A stretch of 53,097 nt of DNA, taken from VAZQ01 sp035293945. Its GTDB lineage: Bacteria > Pseudomonadota > Alphaproteobacteria > Rhizobiales > Xanthobacteraceae. The first letter of the stretch is position 1. Each line of letters begins with the position of its first letter. The position numbers and the translations under genes were made by a program. The stretch is taken from the NCBI GenBank assembly GCA_035293945.1, contig DATGLV010000023.1, forward strand, positions 1 through 53,097, given 5' to 3'. Below the pieces are notes generated by a model. It was not told the origin of the DNA. It saw only the letters and a list, made by a program, of their open reading frames with translations, and ran no database searches. Shown here one piece after another: positions 33,965 through 42,193 of the stretch.

Positions 33965-34747
33965 TCAGGCCGGCAGAATGGAGGACACGAGCAGCTGGGT
34001 ATAGGGCTCGCGCGGATCATCAAGCACCTGATCGGTCAGACCTTGCTCGATCACCTCGCCGGCCTTCATGACCATGATCCGGTGCGACAGCAGGCGCGCA
34101 ACCGCAAGATCATGCGTCACGATCAGCACTGCGAGATTGAGCTCGGTGACCAGGCCGCGCAGGAGATCAAGCAGGCGCGCCTGCACCGATGCATCGAGCC
34201 CGCCGGTCGGCTCGTCCATGAACACGAGCCGGGGCGCAGTCACGAGATTGCGGGCGATCTGCAGGCGCTGGCGCATGCCGCCCGAATACGTGCGCGGCGG
34301 GTCGTCGATCCGCCCGCGATCGATCTCCACACGGTCGAGCCATTCGGCCGCAGTGCCGCGAATGCGCGAATAGTTGCGCCAGCCGACGGTCATCAGGCGC
34401 TCGCCCACATTACCGCCGGCGGAGACCGACATGCGCAGGCCGAGCGCAGGATCCTGGTGCACATAGCCCCAGTCGGTGCGGAACAGGAAGCGACGCTCGG
34501 CTTCGCCCATCTCGCCGAGATCCCGCAGCACGCCATCACGGGTGCGATACGCGATGCGGCCGGCATCGGCGGCAAGCTGGCCGGAGAGGAGCTGGAGCAG
34601 CGTAGTCTTGCCCGAGCCCGATTCGCCGACGATGGCCAGCACCTCGCCTTCGTATAGTGAAAAGGAGATATCGCGGCAGCCAAGCTGGCGGCCGTACCAC
34701 TTGGCCACCCCTTGCGCAACGAGCAGCGGCGCTTCGTCCGCGATCAT
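33965..34747 (-). CDS. phnK: PhnK, C-P lyase ABC-type ATPase subunit
   Basis: A 260-residue ABC ATPase with Walker A GESGSGKTTLLQLLSG near residue 43, signature YSGGMRQRLQIARNL near 153 and Walker B LVFMDEPTGGLDA near 172. It resembles oligopeptide-type ATPases, as PhnK does, and binds the PhnGHIJ core. Its ATG overlaps the stop of the GNAT gene (ATGA). Confidence 0.92.
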   Translation of the reverse strand: MIADEAPLLVAQGVAKWYGRQLGCRDISFSLYEGEVLAIVGESGSGKTTLLQLLSGQLAADAGRIAYRTRDGVLRDLGEMGEAERRFLFRTDWGYVHQDPALGLRMSVSAGGNVGERLMTVGWRNYSRIRGTAAEWLDRVEIDRGRIDDPPRTYSGGMRQRLQIARNLVTAPRLVFMDEPTGGLDASVQARLLDLLRGLVTELNLAVLIVTHDLAVARLLSHRIMVMKAGEVIEQGLTDQVLDDPREPYTQLLVSSILPA

Positions 34748-35214
34748 CGCTGCCCCCGCTCGAGATTGACCCGGAAGCTGAAGCCGTGGCGCTCGAAGCC
34801 GAGCTGCTCGTAGAAGGCGTGCGCACGCACGCGCTTGGCGTTGGAGGAGAGCACCAGCTTGTAGCAGTCCTTTTCGCGGCAGCGTTCCATTGCGAATTGC
34901 ATCATGACGCGGCCAATACCACTGCTCTGCCGCGCCGGCGCGACCACAACATCCTCCACGATACCGGACGGAGACCCGAGATGACCGAGATTGTCCATGA
35001 CCAGCAGCGCAAATGTGCCAATCACCTCGCCGGCCTGCTCCGCCACATAGAGCGTGTAGTCCGGATAGCGGGCGAAGCGCTCGAACAGGCTCACTGCCTC
35101 TTCAACAGGAAGCACCTTGCCGTCGTCGAGATCAGGCTGCGCGTAGAGCGCGAGCACCGCCGGAATATCGGCTGCGGTCGCCGCGCGCACCAGAACATCA
35201 ACGCGGTCAGGCAT
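34744..35214 (-). CDS. GNAT acetyltransferase within the phn operon
   Basis: A 156-residue GNAT-fold acetyltransferase. The acetyl-CoA site lies in EDVVVAPARQSSGIGRVMMQFA near residue 92, and HAFYEQLGFERHGFSFRV near 135 is the closing strand. Enterobacterial phn operons carry an aminoalkylphosphonate N-acetyltransferase, PhnO; this gene may have that role, but the family is broad and it sits between phnJ and phnK, not at PhnO's usual place. Start at 35214, with GAGGAGG upstream inside the end of phnJ; the two overlap by 8 bases. Regulation is with the operon. Confidence 0.78.
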   Translation of the reverse strand: MPDRVDVLVRAATAADIPAVLALYAQPDLDDGKVLPVEEAVSLFERFARYPDYTLYVAEQAGEVIGTFALLVMDNLGHLGSPSGIVEDVVVAPARQSSGIGRVMMQFAMERCREKDCYKLVLSSNAKRVRAHAFYEQLGFERHGFSFRVNLERGQR

Positions 35215-36073
35215 GCGGCGCCTCCTCGGCAGCCGGTCTCGCGCCGGCACTCTCACGCCTCGCCGCGCAGTAGTCTGTATCAGAGCACAGGAACATGCGG
35301 CCGCCGCGATCGTCGGTGATCACCTCGTCGAGGAAGCTCTCCTTCGAACCGCACAGGGCGCAGGTCGCATCGTGTCGGTAGGGCGCGAAAGGGTGATCCT
35401 CGAAATCGAGCGACACCACCTGAGTGTGCGGGGGGATTGCGTAGATGCGCTTCTCGCGGCCCGCGCCGAAGAGCTGCAAGGCGGCGCAATCATTCATCTT
35501 CGGATTGTCGAATTTCGGCGTCGGCGAGGGATCGGTCATGTAGCGGCCGTCGACCTTGACCGGATACGCGTAGGTGGTGGCGATGTGACCGTGCCGCGCA
35601 ATGTCCTCATAAAGCTTCACATGCATGATCCCGTAGTCGGCGAGCGCGTGCATGCGCCGGGTCTCGGTCTCGCGCGGCTCCAGGAACCGCAACGGCTCGG
35701 GGATAGGAACTTGAAACACCAGCACCTGTCCGTCCTTGAGCGGCGTCTCGGGGATGCGGTGGCGCGTTTGGATGACGGTTGCTTCGTCGGTGCGGGTCGT
35801 GGTCCTCACGCCGGCGGTCTTGGCAAAGAACTTGCGGATCGACACCGCATTGGTGGTGTCGTCGGAACCCTGGTCGATGACCTTGAGCACGTCGTCCGGC
35901 CCGAGAATCGACGCCGTGACCTGAACGCCGCCGGTGCCCCAGCCATACGGCATCGGCATTTCCCGGCTTGCAAACGGCACCTGATAGCCCGGGATCGCGA
36001 TCGCTTTGAGGATCGCGCGTCGAATCATGCGCTTGGTCTGCTCGTCCAAATAAGCAAAGTTGTAGGCGCTCAT
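35207..36073 (-). CDS. phnJ: PhnJ, C-P lyase radical SAM subunit
   Basis: A 288-residue PhnJ, the enzyme that breaks the carbon-phosphorus bond with S-adenosylmethionine and a 4Fe-4S cluster. Cys238, Cys241, Cys263 and Cys269 (CALCGS ... FLCSDTDYC) keep the spacing of the four functional cysteines of E. coli PhnJ. The N-terminus YNFAYLDEQTKRMIRRAILKAIAIPGYQVPF is typical. The start at 36073 overlaps the phnI stop by four bases; the longer open frame is out-of-frame phnI sequence. Confidence 0.95.
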   Translation of the reverse strand: MSAYNFAYLDEQTKRMIRRAILKAIAIPGYQVPFASREMPMPYGWGTGGVQVTASILGPDDVLKVIDQGSDDTTNAVSIRKFFAKTAGVRTTTRTDEATVIQTRHRIPETPLKDGQVLVFQVPIPEPLRFLEPRETETRRMHALADYGIMHVKLYEDIARHGHIATTYAYPVKVDGRYMTDPSPTPKFDNPKMNDCAALQLFGAGREKRIYAIPPHTQVVSLDFEDHPFAPYRHDATCALCGSKESFLDEVITDDRGGRMFLCSDTDYCAARRESAGARPAAEEAPHA

Positions 36074-37179
36074 TCGGCCGCCTCCGCAACTGCCCGTCTG
36101 GCACCCGCGGTAGCTGCAAACTCCTCGCGTAGCCTGCGCACCAGGCCGAGCTCGGCCTGGAAATCGACGTAATGAGGCAGCTTCAGGTGCTCGACGAACC
36201 CGGTCGCCTGCACGTTGTCGGAATGCATCAGCACGAATTCCTCGTCCTGTGCCGGTGCCTTGACTTCCTCGCCGAGCTCGCGGGCCCGCAGCGCCCGGTC
36301 GACCAGCGCCATGGCGATCGCCTTGCGCTCGCTTTGCCCGAAAGCGAGCCCGTAGCCGCGGGTAAACCGCGGCGCCTCGTTGGCGGTGCCGGCGAATTGA
36401 TTGATCATCTGGCATTCGGTCACCGCGATGCGACCAAGCGGCACCGCAAAGCCGACCTCTTCGGCAAAGAATTCGACCTCGACCTCGCCGAAGCGGATCT
36501 CGCCGGCGAACGGATGCGTGCGGCCATAACCGCGCTGCGTCGAGTAACCGAGCGCAAGCAGAAAGCCTTCGTCGGCGCGAGCAAGATTCTGCAGCCGCAG
36601 ATCGCGATCGGCCGGGAGCGCTAGCGGTTCGCGGGTAAGATCGCTGACGCTTCGATCAGGCTTGGGGCCCGGCGAAGCCTCGATCAGATCGTCGGCACTG
36701 AGCAGATCGGTGACGCGCGGCATCGCCGCCGCATCCGAGGCAACCAGGCGCGGCGCCTGTGGAACCTCTCCGTCGGCCATCAGGCCGGGATCGAGCAGGC
36801 GATGCGTATAGTCGAATGTGGGCCCCAACACCTGCCCGCCGGGGAGATCCTTGAAAGTCGCCGAGATGCGCCGCGCGATCTCCATCGCGCCCGTATCGAC
36901 AGGCTCGCTGGCGCCGAAGCGCTCCGCGGTGGTGCGGAAGGCACGCAGCAGGAAGATCGCTTCGATCAGATCGCCGCGCGCCTGCTTGATGGCGAGCGCC
37001 GCGAGCTCGCGGTCGTAGAGTGAGCCTTCGCTCATCACCCGATCGACCGCCAACGCCAGCTGCTCGGATATTTGTTTGGTCGAGATCTCCGGTACTGCCG
37101 GATCGCCGCGCCGTTCCTGTGCGAGGAGCGCATGGGCATTCTCGATCGCGCGTTCGCCGCCTTTGACCGCCACATACAT
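36070..37179 (-). CDS. phnI: PhnI, C-P lyase core subunit
   Basis: A 369-residue PhnI, the nucleosidase-like subunit that with PhnGHL transfers the phosphonate to the ribose of ATP. Diagnostic segments: MYVAVKGGERAIENAHALL at the start, EGSLYDRELAALAIKQARGDLIEAIFLLRA near 58, LALGYSTQRGYGRTHPFAGEIRFGEVEVEF near 210, and MHSDNVQATGFVEHLKLPHYVDF near 327. It lies 3 bases after phnH. Confidence 0.94.
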   Translation of the reverse strand: MYVAVKGGERAIENAHALLAQERRGDPAVPEISTKQISEQLALAVDRVMSEGSLYDRELAALAIKQARGDLIEAIFLLRAFRTTAERFGASEPVDTGAMEIARRISATFKDLPGGQVLGPTFDYTHRLLDPGLMADGEVPQAPRLVASDAAAMPRVTDLLSADDLIEASPGPKPDRSVSDLTREPLALPADRDLRLQNLARADEGFLLALGYSTQRGYGRTHPFAGEIRFGEVEVEFFAEEVGFAVPLGRIAVTECQMINQFAGTANEAPRFTRGYGLAFGQSERKAIAMALVDRALRARELGEEVKAPAQDEEFVLMHSDNVQATGFVEHLKLPHYVDFQAELGLVRRLREEFAATAGARRAVAEAAE

Positions 37180-37182
37180 GGA

Positions 37183-37773
37183 TCAGCTTCCCTTGACTCG
37201 GATAGAGCGCGGTAGGGCCGCGGCGGCGTCGCCACTCACGAAAATGAGATCCACTCCGAGCGGGAACTTGTCCCGGTTGGCAACGAGCCGCGCGCGGAAA
37301 TCAACCGGAAGCGGCGTTGCCGAGAAGCGTCGCGAACCCGGAATGCCAGGACCGGAAAATGTGAGCGACGCGTCTTCCGGGAAGCTTGCCACCTGCAGCA
37401 CCAATGTCGCGGAACGATCCGGATATTCGAGCGACCCCTGGGAGAACGCGTCGAAGGACGGCATCGCGGCGGGATCGGAAATAAAGGCGAAGCTCGCGGA
37501 CGCGGCATCGGCGGCAAGCCGCGCACCGGTATGGAAGGCGAGCCAAGCCGCAACCGCGCCGTCCGCAGCAAGCGGCGCATCGAGCCAGAACGGGGTTTCG
37601 TAATCGAGCAAGGTTAGCGCGACCGCTGCGGCCGTCGGGGTGATCGGCGGCGGAGGGCAAAGCTCAACCGAAAGCGGTCGCCACAAAGCTGGACGCGCCA
37701 TCCCCTCCATGACGGTGCGGAACACCGCTTGGCTCGCCAGGGGCGGATCATCGAATGCGGGTGCCAGCATCAT
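37183..37773 (-). CDS. phnH: PhnH, C-P lyase core subunit
   Basis: A 196-residue PhnH. The N-terminal AFDDPPLASQAVFRTVMEGMARPA and the LDYETPFWLDAPL stretch near 53 are typical of the family. PhnH forms the core complex with PhnG, I and J. Its ATG overlaps the end of phnG by four bases. The length is as expected. Confidence 0.93.
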   Translation of the reverse strand: MMLAPAFDDPPLASQAVFRTVMEGMARPALWRPLSVELCPPPPITPTAAAVALTLLDYETPFWLDAPLAADGAVAAWLAFHTGARLAADAASASFAFISDPAAMPSFDAFSQGSLEYPDRSATLVLQVASFPEDASLTFSGPGIPGSRRFSATPLPVDFRARLVANRDKFPLGVDLIFVSGDAAAALPRSIRVKGS

Positions 37774-38255
37774 TCATCCTCGCCGCGCACCAGCGTCAAG
37801 AAATCGACGCGGGTCGCCGCCGCCTCCCCGCGCTTCTCAGCGCGCTGGCGTTCGAGCCTCGCTTTGATCGGCGCCAGCACGAGCTGCTCGACCGCCGCGC
37901 GGTCCTGATCACGCTGCCACAGCGCATCGCAGACTGCGGCAAGCCGCGCCTTCGTCTGATCGCGGCCAAGCAAATAGGAGAAGCCGACCTCGCCCGATTC
38001 GATCCGCACGGTCGCCCGCGTAACGGTGGCCTCGCCGAGATTGAAAGGCGCACCGTTGCCCCCGATGCGCCCGCGCAGCATGACGAGCCCGGTCGCCGCA
38101 GGGCGTAGCTCGACATAGCGCAAGGAATCGGCGACGGCCGCAAGGCCGGCAGCGATCTCGGCGGTTTCCGCCTCTGCGAGCAACGCCATGGCAGCGCGGC
38201 GTCCTGCGGTATCCGGTGCCGGTGCGGCACCGGCAGGCGATGAAGCTGCGGACAT
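37770..38255 (-). CDS. phnG: PhnG, C-P lyase core subunit
   Basis: A 161-residue PhnG, first gene of the leftward operon. RPAATGLVMLRGRIGGNGAPFNLGEATVTRATVRI near residue 51 and GYSYLLGRD-like FSYLLGRDQTKARLAAVCDAL near 92 are family marks. An Ala/Pro-rich N-terminal extension of about 15 residues is variable. The palindrome at 38287 lies 32 bases upstream of the start, so this operon is probably controlled by PhnF. Confidence 0.93.
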   Translation of the reverse strand: MSAASSPAGAAPAPDTAGRRAAMALLAEAETAEIAAGLAAVADSLRYVELRPAATGLVMLRGRIGGNGAPFNLGEATVTRATVRIESGEVGFSYLLGRDQTKARLAAVCDALWQRDQDRAAVEQLVLAPIKARLERQRAEKRGEAAATRVDFLTLVRGEDE

Positions 38256-38286
38256 GATGAAAATGCGGCTTGGCGTCGGCCGCCAA

Positions 38287-38308
38287 GTTGTCTATATCAC
38301 TAGACAAC
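38287..38308. promoter_or_regulatory. phn operator palindrome GTTGTCTA-N6-TAGACAAC
   Basis: Perfect 8-base arms at 38287-38294 and 38301-38308 lie between divergent phnG and phnF. GntR/HutC-type regulators bind such TCTA/TAGA dyads, and PhnF is encoded next to it. Repression of both directions is likely. Confidence 0.75.
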
Positions 38309-38351
38309 ACACTAGCCTCCCTTGAACGCGATTTCAATGACGCTGTGATGA

Positions 38352-38405
38352 CGAATCCCCCCTCTCTTCCCTCCGCCGCAAGCGGTGGAGGGTTAGGGTG
38401 GGGCA
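38352..38405. repeat. short palindromic repeat before phnF
   Basis: A CCCTCCGCCGC-aa-GCGGTGGAGGG-type hairpin flanked by CCCCTCTC and GGTGGGG, similar in kind to the element at 48685-48793. It lies inside the upstream open frame of phnF and supports the later start at 38435. Confidence 0.5.
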
Positions 38406-38434
38406 AGTGCCGAGATGACGATGAGGGAAGGTTC

Positions 38435-39175
38435 ATGAGGCCCCTGCGCCGCGAAGCAAGCGAGCTTGCGCCCGGCGTCACGCTCTGGCGCCGCATTGCC
38501 GACGAGATTGAGCAGGCGATCGCACTCGGCACCCACAAGGCTGGCGCGCGCTTGCCGGGTGAGGTCGACATCGCCGCACAATTCGGCGTCAACCGGCACA
38601 CGGTGCGGCATGCGCTCGCCGAGCTCGCCCGCCGCGGGCTCGTGCGCGCGACCCGCGGAAGCGGCACTTATGTGGAGCCGGCGCGGCTCACCTATCCGAT
38701 CCGCGCGCGCACGCGCTTTTCGGAAATCGTCGGCTCGGCCGGGCGCGATCCCGGCGGCCGCCTGATCGGTCACGGCATCGAGGCGGCAACCCCGGATATC
38801 GCCCGCAGGCTCGACCTCAAAGCCGGCGATTCCGTCGTGCGCTTGGATATCCTGCGCAGCGCCGACGGATTGCCGCTCTGTTCCACCACCAGCTGGCTGC
38901 CGGCCAAATACGCGCCCGACGCGGCGCGGGTCTTTCGCGCACGACGGTCAATCACCGCCACGCTCGCCCATTTCGGCATCAGGGACTACCGCCGGCAATC
39001 GACCCACATCACCGCTGGCGCTGCCGACGCGGTCGATGCCGATCGGCTGCAGCTCAGCCCCGGGCGCGCCATCCTGATCGTCGACAGCATCAACGTCACC
39101 GTGAGCGGCACCCCGGTGCTGACCAACCGATCCCGCTTCGCGGCCGATCGAGTCGAGCTGGTGGTGGAGAGTTAG
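38435..39175 (+). CDS. phnF: GntR/HutC family regulator PhnF
   Basis: A 246-residue regulator: an N-terminal winged helix (LWRRIADEIEQAIALGTHKAGARLPGE near residue 18, NRHTVRHALAELARRGLVRATRGSGTYV near 53), then a UTRA ligand domain from about residue 85. It fits the phosphonate-utilisation PhnF subgroup and is divergent from phnG. I chose the ATG at 38435 rather than 38270 because the intervening sequence holds an intergenic repeat and the family's usual length is near 240. It probably represses phnG-N and itself through the palindrome at 38287. Confidence 0.9.
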   Translation: MRPLRREASELAPGVTLWRRIADEIEQAIALGTHKAGARLPGEVDIAAQFGVNRHTVRHALAELARRGLVRATRGSGTYVEPARLTYPIRARTRFSEIVGSAGRDPGGRLIGHGIEAATPDIARRLDLKAGDSVVRLDILRSADGLPLCSTTSWLPAKYAPDAARVFRARRSITATLAHFGIRDYRRQSTHITAGAADAVDADRLQLSPGRAILIVDSINVTVSGTPVLTNRSRFAADRVELVVES

Positions 39176-39205
39176 CGCGTGTTCGAGTCGGTCCGATCCA
39201 GTTCC

Positions 39206-39328
39206 GCGTCATTGCCGGGCCTGACCGGCCTGACCCGGCAATCCATCTTCTTGCGAGAAAGATGGACCCGCGAGTCATCAGGGTGTCTTACGCCGGTCTT
39301 CGACGGGCTATGCCCGCGGGTGGCGACT
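39206..39328. repeat. dispersed repeat, inverted copy
   Basis: The reverse complement of the repeat at 26794-26913, with the same CCATCTTCTTGCGAGAAAGATGG hairpin and GGGCTATGCCCGCGGGTG end. It lies between phnF and the convergent exported-family gene. Confidence 0.75.
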
Positions 39329-39343
39329 GGGCAGGTGTTCAGG

Positions 39344-40198
39344 TCACTTCTGCTGATTGAAATAGCGCAGATCGGGCGGTGCCTGCCCCTTCTTGGTGGG
39401 CATCAGGTAACCATCCGCGCTGCGCGTGTAGTTCTCCTTGCCGATCATCAGGTTGACGTTGCTTTCGACGCAGAACGTTTCCGGCCATTGCGCGTTCGGA
39501 TCCTTGTTGTGGACGTATTTGCGGTCGACGCTCCACGGCCGCGTCAGCGCGTGATCGATGACCGTGACCTCATCGTGCATGATGTTCGGATCATTATTGT
39601 CGAGATGAAAGTGCTCGATGAAGATCGACTGGTTGTCGCGGGCGAGCGGCAGTCCGCTCGCATCGAAGGCGCGAGGCCCCTTGAACGGACCGCGGGTCTC
39701 GACCTCGAGCACGCTGTAGCGCCCGCTGAAATCCGGGTCGAGCCAACGGCCGATGGAATAACCCTGGTAGGTCGGCTCGATCTCGGCCGGAAAGTCGCGC
39801 CCATCGGTGAAGATGCGGCGATGCTGGTCGACGCCGCCGCCGACCAGCAGGTAAGTGGTCTCCGGCGTGATGATGATCTCGTCCGCGCCGAAATACATCA
39901 TGCGCGGCATGCCGCCCGGATAGCACAGCGCCGGCGGATAGTTGCCGAGCCCGCCCTTGGCTTGATCGGCGAGGCTCTCCTCGAAGACCTTCTGGTATTC
40001 CGGCGTGAGCGGCGCCTGTTGGCCACGTCCCCACAACTTGGTCTGATCGAAGGCGCCCTGGCCGCCGACGCCCGGCTCGAAATAGCGCAGCCATTGCCCC
40101 TTCCAGTTGGGATATTCGGCCGCGGCAGCACCCCCGATGGTGAATGCCAGCACTGCAGCCGCCAGCGCAATCGTGGCAATCGCGTTTCGCTCCCGCAT
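39344..40198 (-). CDS. exported protein of the five-copy unknown family (copy 4)
   Basis: A 284-residue member with a Sec signal ending GAAA near residue 26. Family marks: EYPNWKGQW, QAPLTPEYQKVFEES, cysteine 1 in ALCYPGGMPRMM, RRIFTDGRDFP, GYSIGRWLD, LEVETRGPFKGPRAFD, DNQSIFIEHFHLD, HDEVT, ALTRPW, cysteine 2 in TFCVESN, RSADGYLMP and APPDLRYF. It shares the FDQTKxWGRGQQAPLTPEY segment with copy 2. It lies inside the phosphonate region, between phnF and the second phn group, but is transcribed on its own. GGGAGG precedes the ATG. Confidence 0.82.
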   Translation of the reverse strand: MRERNAIATIALAAAVLAFTIGGAAAAEYPNWKGQWLRYFEPGVGGQGAFDQTKLWGRGQQAPLTPEYQKVFEESLADQAKGGLGNYPPALCYPGGMPRMMYFGADEIIITPETTYLLVGGGVDQHRRIFTDGRDFPAEIEPTYQGYSIGRWLDPDFSGRYSVLEVETRGPFKGPRAFDASGLPLARDNQSIFIEHFHLDNNDPNIMHDEVTVIDHALTRPWSVDRKYVHNKDPNAQWPETFCVESNVNLMIGKENYTRSADGYLMPTKKGQAPPDLRYFNQQK

Positions 40199-40344
40199 CG
40201 TTCACCTCCCTGCCTGTCCGGTCGCTCTCTTCCTCGCGTCCGGTCGGGCTGCAAGCCTAGCATGGAGCCGCCGGACGCAATGCCGCGTCATCGCTTTGTC
40301 ATTCAAACGTCGTTCCTGCCGCAACAGGCCCTGGGCACACACCG

Positions 40345-40971
40345 ATGCCGATGCTCTCCATCACACCGCTAATCGACCCGAGCGCCGAGCTGCACGACTG
40401 CGAGCTCGGCGCCTATTGCGAGGTTGGGGCGCGCACCCACCTGCTCGAGGTCGAGCTGGGCGACTATTCCTACATCGTCAACGACAGCGACGTCGCCTAT
40501 ACGGTGATCGGCAAATTCTGCTCCATCGCGGCGATGACGCGGATCAATCCCGGCAACCATCCGATGCAGCGCGCCAGCCAATCGCATTTCATTTATCGGG
40601 CGAGCACGTATTTTGCCGGGGCCGAGGATGACGCGGACTTTTTCGCCTGGCGGCGCTCGCATGCCGTCAAGATCGGGCATGATGTCTGGATCGGCCATGG
40701 CGCTATTGTGCTGCCTGGCCGCGCGATCGGCACCGGCGCGGTCATTGCCGCGGGCGCGGTGGTCACCAGGGACGTGCCGCCCTATGCGATCGTGGCCGGC
40801 AATCCGGCACGTCTCATCCGCCCGCGGTTTCCGCCAGCGATCGCTGATCGCCTGCAGCGCCTCGCCTGGTGGGACTGGTGCCACGAGCGGCTGCATACGG
40901 CGCTACCGGATTTCCGGAAGCTTCCGGTCGAAGCTTTTCTCGAACGGTACGAGGTCGTGGGCGCGATATGA
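40345..40971 (+). CDS. phosphonate-associated hexapeptide-repeat acetyltransferase
   Basis: A 208-residue left-handed beta-helix acetyltransferase. Hexapeptide turns run from CELGAYCEVGARTHLLEVELGDYSYI near residue 20 to VWIGHGAIVLPGRAIGTGAVIAAGAVVTRDVPPYAIVAGNPARLIR near 115. A protein of this type is a known member of phosphonate gene sets. It probably acetylates an aminoalkylphosphonate or a breakdown product; that is inference. Its stop overlaps the ATG of the second phnM by four bases. It opens a rightward operon that continues to phnD-C-E or just before it. Confidence 0.8.
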   Translation: MPMLSITPLIDPSAELHDCELGAYCEVGARTHLLEVELGDYSYIVNDSDVAYTVIGKFCSIAAMTRINPGNHPMQRASQSHFIYRASTYFAGAEDDADFFAWRRSHAVKIGHDVWIGHGAIVLPGRAIGTGAVIAAGAVVTRDVPPYAIVAGNPARLIRPRFPPAIADRLQRLAWWDWCHERLHTALPDFRKLPVEAFLERYEVVGAI

Positions 40972-42176
40972 CGGCGATCAGTGAAGCAACAAGACAGCGC
41001 GCCGAGCGGACGCGGGCGATGGACCTGCGCATTGAGGGCGGGCGCGTCCTCATCGGCGAGCGCCTGGAGGATGCATGTCTCGATGTCTCTTCCGCAGACG
41101 GCGTGATCGGTGCGATCGACAGCGAAGCCCCGGCGCGGCGGCGCCTGGATGCCGAGGGCCTGCTCGTGCTTCCCGGCATTGTCGACATCCACGGCGATGC
41201 GTTCGAACGGCAAATGATGCCGCGGCCCGGCGTCCATTTCCCTATGGACATCGCGCTGCGCGACAGCGATCGACAGGCGGTGGCGAACGGCATCACCACG
41301 GTGTTCCACGGCGTCACGTGGTCGTGGGAGCCGGGCCTGCGCGGCCCGGAGAATGCGCGTACCATCCTGGAGCACATCGAGCAGCTGCGGCAGAGCCTCG
41401 GCGCCGACACGCGTTTTCACTTGCGGCATGAGACCTTCAATCTCGACGCCGAGCCGGAAATCCTGAACTGGCTGTCGGACCGCCGCATCGATCTACTCGC
41501 TTTCAACGATCATATGTTGCTCGCGGACGAGGCTTCCCTGAGGCCAAAGAAGCTCGGCCCAATGGTCGAGCGGTCCGGGCTCTCCCGCGAGGCCTTCCTC
41601 GGCCTGGCCGAGCGCGTGCGCAGCCGTGCCAGCGAGGTTCCGGCCTCGATCGAGCGGATGGCGCGGGCGGCGATTGCACACGGCGTCCCACTGCTGTCGC
41701 ACGATGATGCAAGCCCCGATCAGCGGCGCTGGTTTCGAGCGCGCGGCTGCCGTCTCGCGGAATTCCCGACCACGGTCGAGACCGCGCAGGAGGCAGCATC
41801 GCAGGGCGACGACATTGTGCTCGGCGCTCCCAACGTGGTGCGCGGCGGCAGCCATACCGGCTGGATCGACGCCAAGGACATGATCCGGCGCGGTTTCTGC
41901 TCGGTGCTCGCTTCCGACTATTATTATCCGGCGCAACTCCTTGCGGCTTTCCGCCTAACGAAAGAGGACGTGCTGCCGCTAGCGGCCGCCTGGGCGCTCA
42001 TCTCCGCAACGCCCGCCAAAGCGGCCCAGCTTGATGACCGTGGCAGCATTGCCAAAGGGCGGCGCGCCGATCTCATTTTGGTCGAAGCGCAGGACGAGCG
42101 GCCGCGCGTGGTTGCCACTATTGTCGCCGGCCGCATCGTGCATCTCACCGAAGCCGATCGCATCGCATCGACTTGA
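40968..42176 (+). CDS. phnM: second PhnM-type phosphonate triphosphate diphosphatase
   Basis: A 402-residue PhnM-family amidohydrolase. GIVDIHGDAFERQMMPRPGVHFPMDIALRDSDRQAVANGITTV near residue 65 aligns with the phnM metal-site region, but HGD replaces the HTD of the first copy (32074). SHDDASPDQRRWF near 245 and SDYYYPAQLLAAF near 321 are conserved. It shares only part of its sequence with the other PhnM, so it is a separate subfamily, not a recent duplicate. Start at 40968 (overlap with the preceding stop) or the ATG at 41019 (MDLRIEGG) are both plausible. Confidence 0.85.
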   Translation: MTAISEATRQRAERTRAMDLRIEGGRVLIGERLEDACLDVSSADGVIGAIDSEAPARRRLDAEGLLVLPGIVDIHGDAFERQMMPRPGVHFPMDIALRDSDRQAVANGITTVFHGVTWSWEPGLRGPENARTILEHIEQLRQSLGADTRFHLRHETFNLDAEPEILNWLSDRRIDLLAFNDHMLLADEASLRPKKLGPMVERSGLSREAFLGLAERVRSRASEVPASIERMARAAIAHGVPLLSHDDASPDQRRWFRARGCRLAEFPTTVETAQEAASQGDDIVLGAPNVVRGGSHTGWIDAKDMIRRGFCSVLASDYYYPAQLLAAFRLTKEDVLPLAAAWALISATPAKAAQLDDRGSIAKGRRADLILVEAQDERPRVVATIVAGRIVHLTEADRIAST

Positions 42177-42193
42177 AGCAAGGATGCGCTTTG

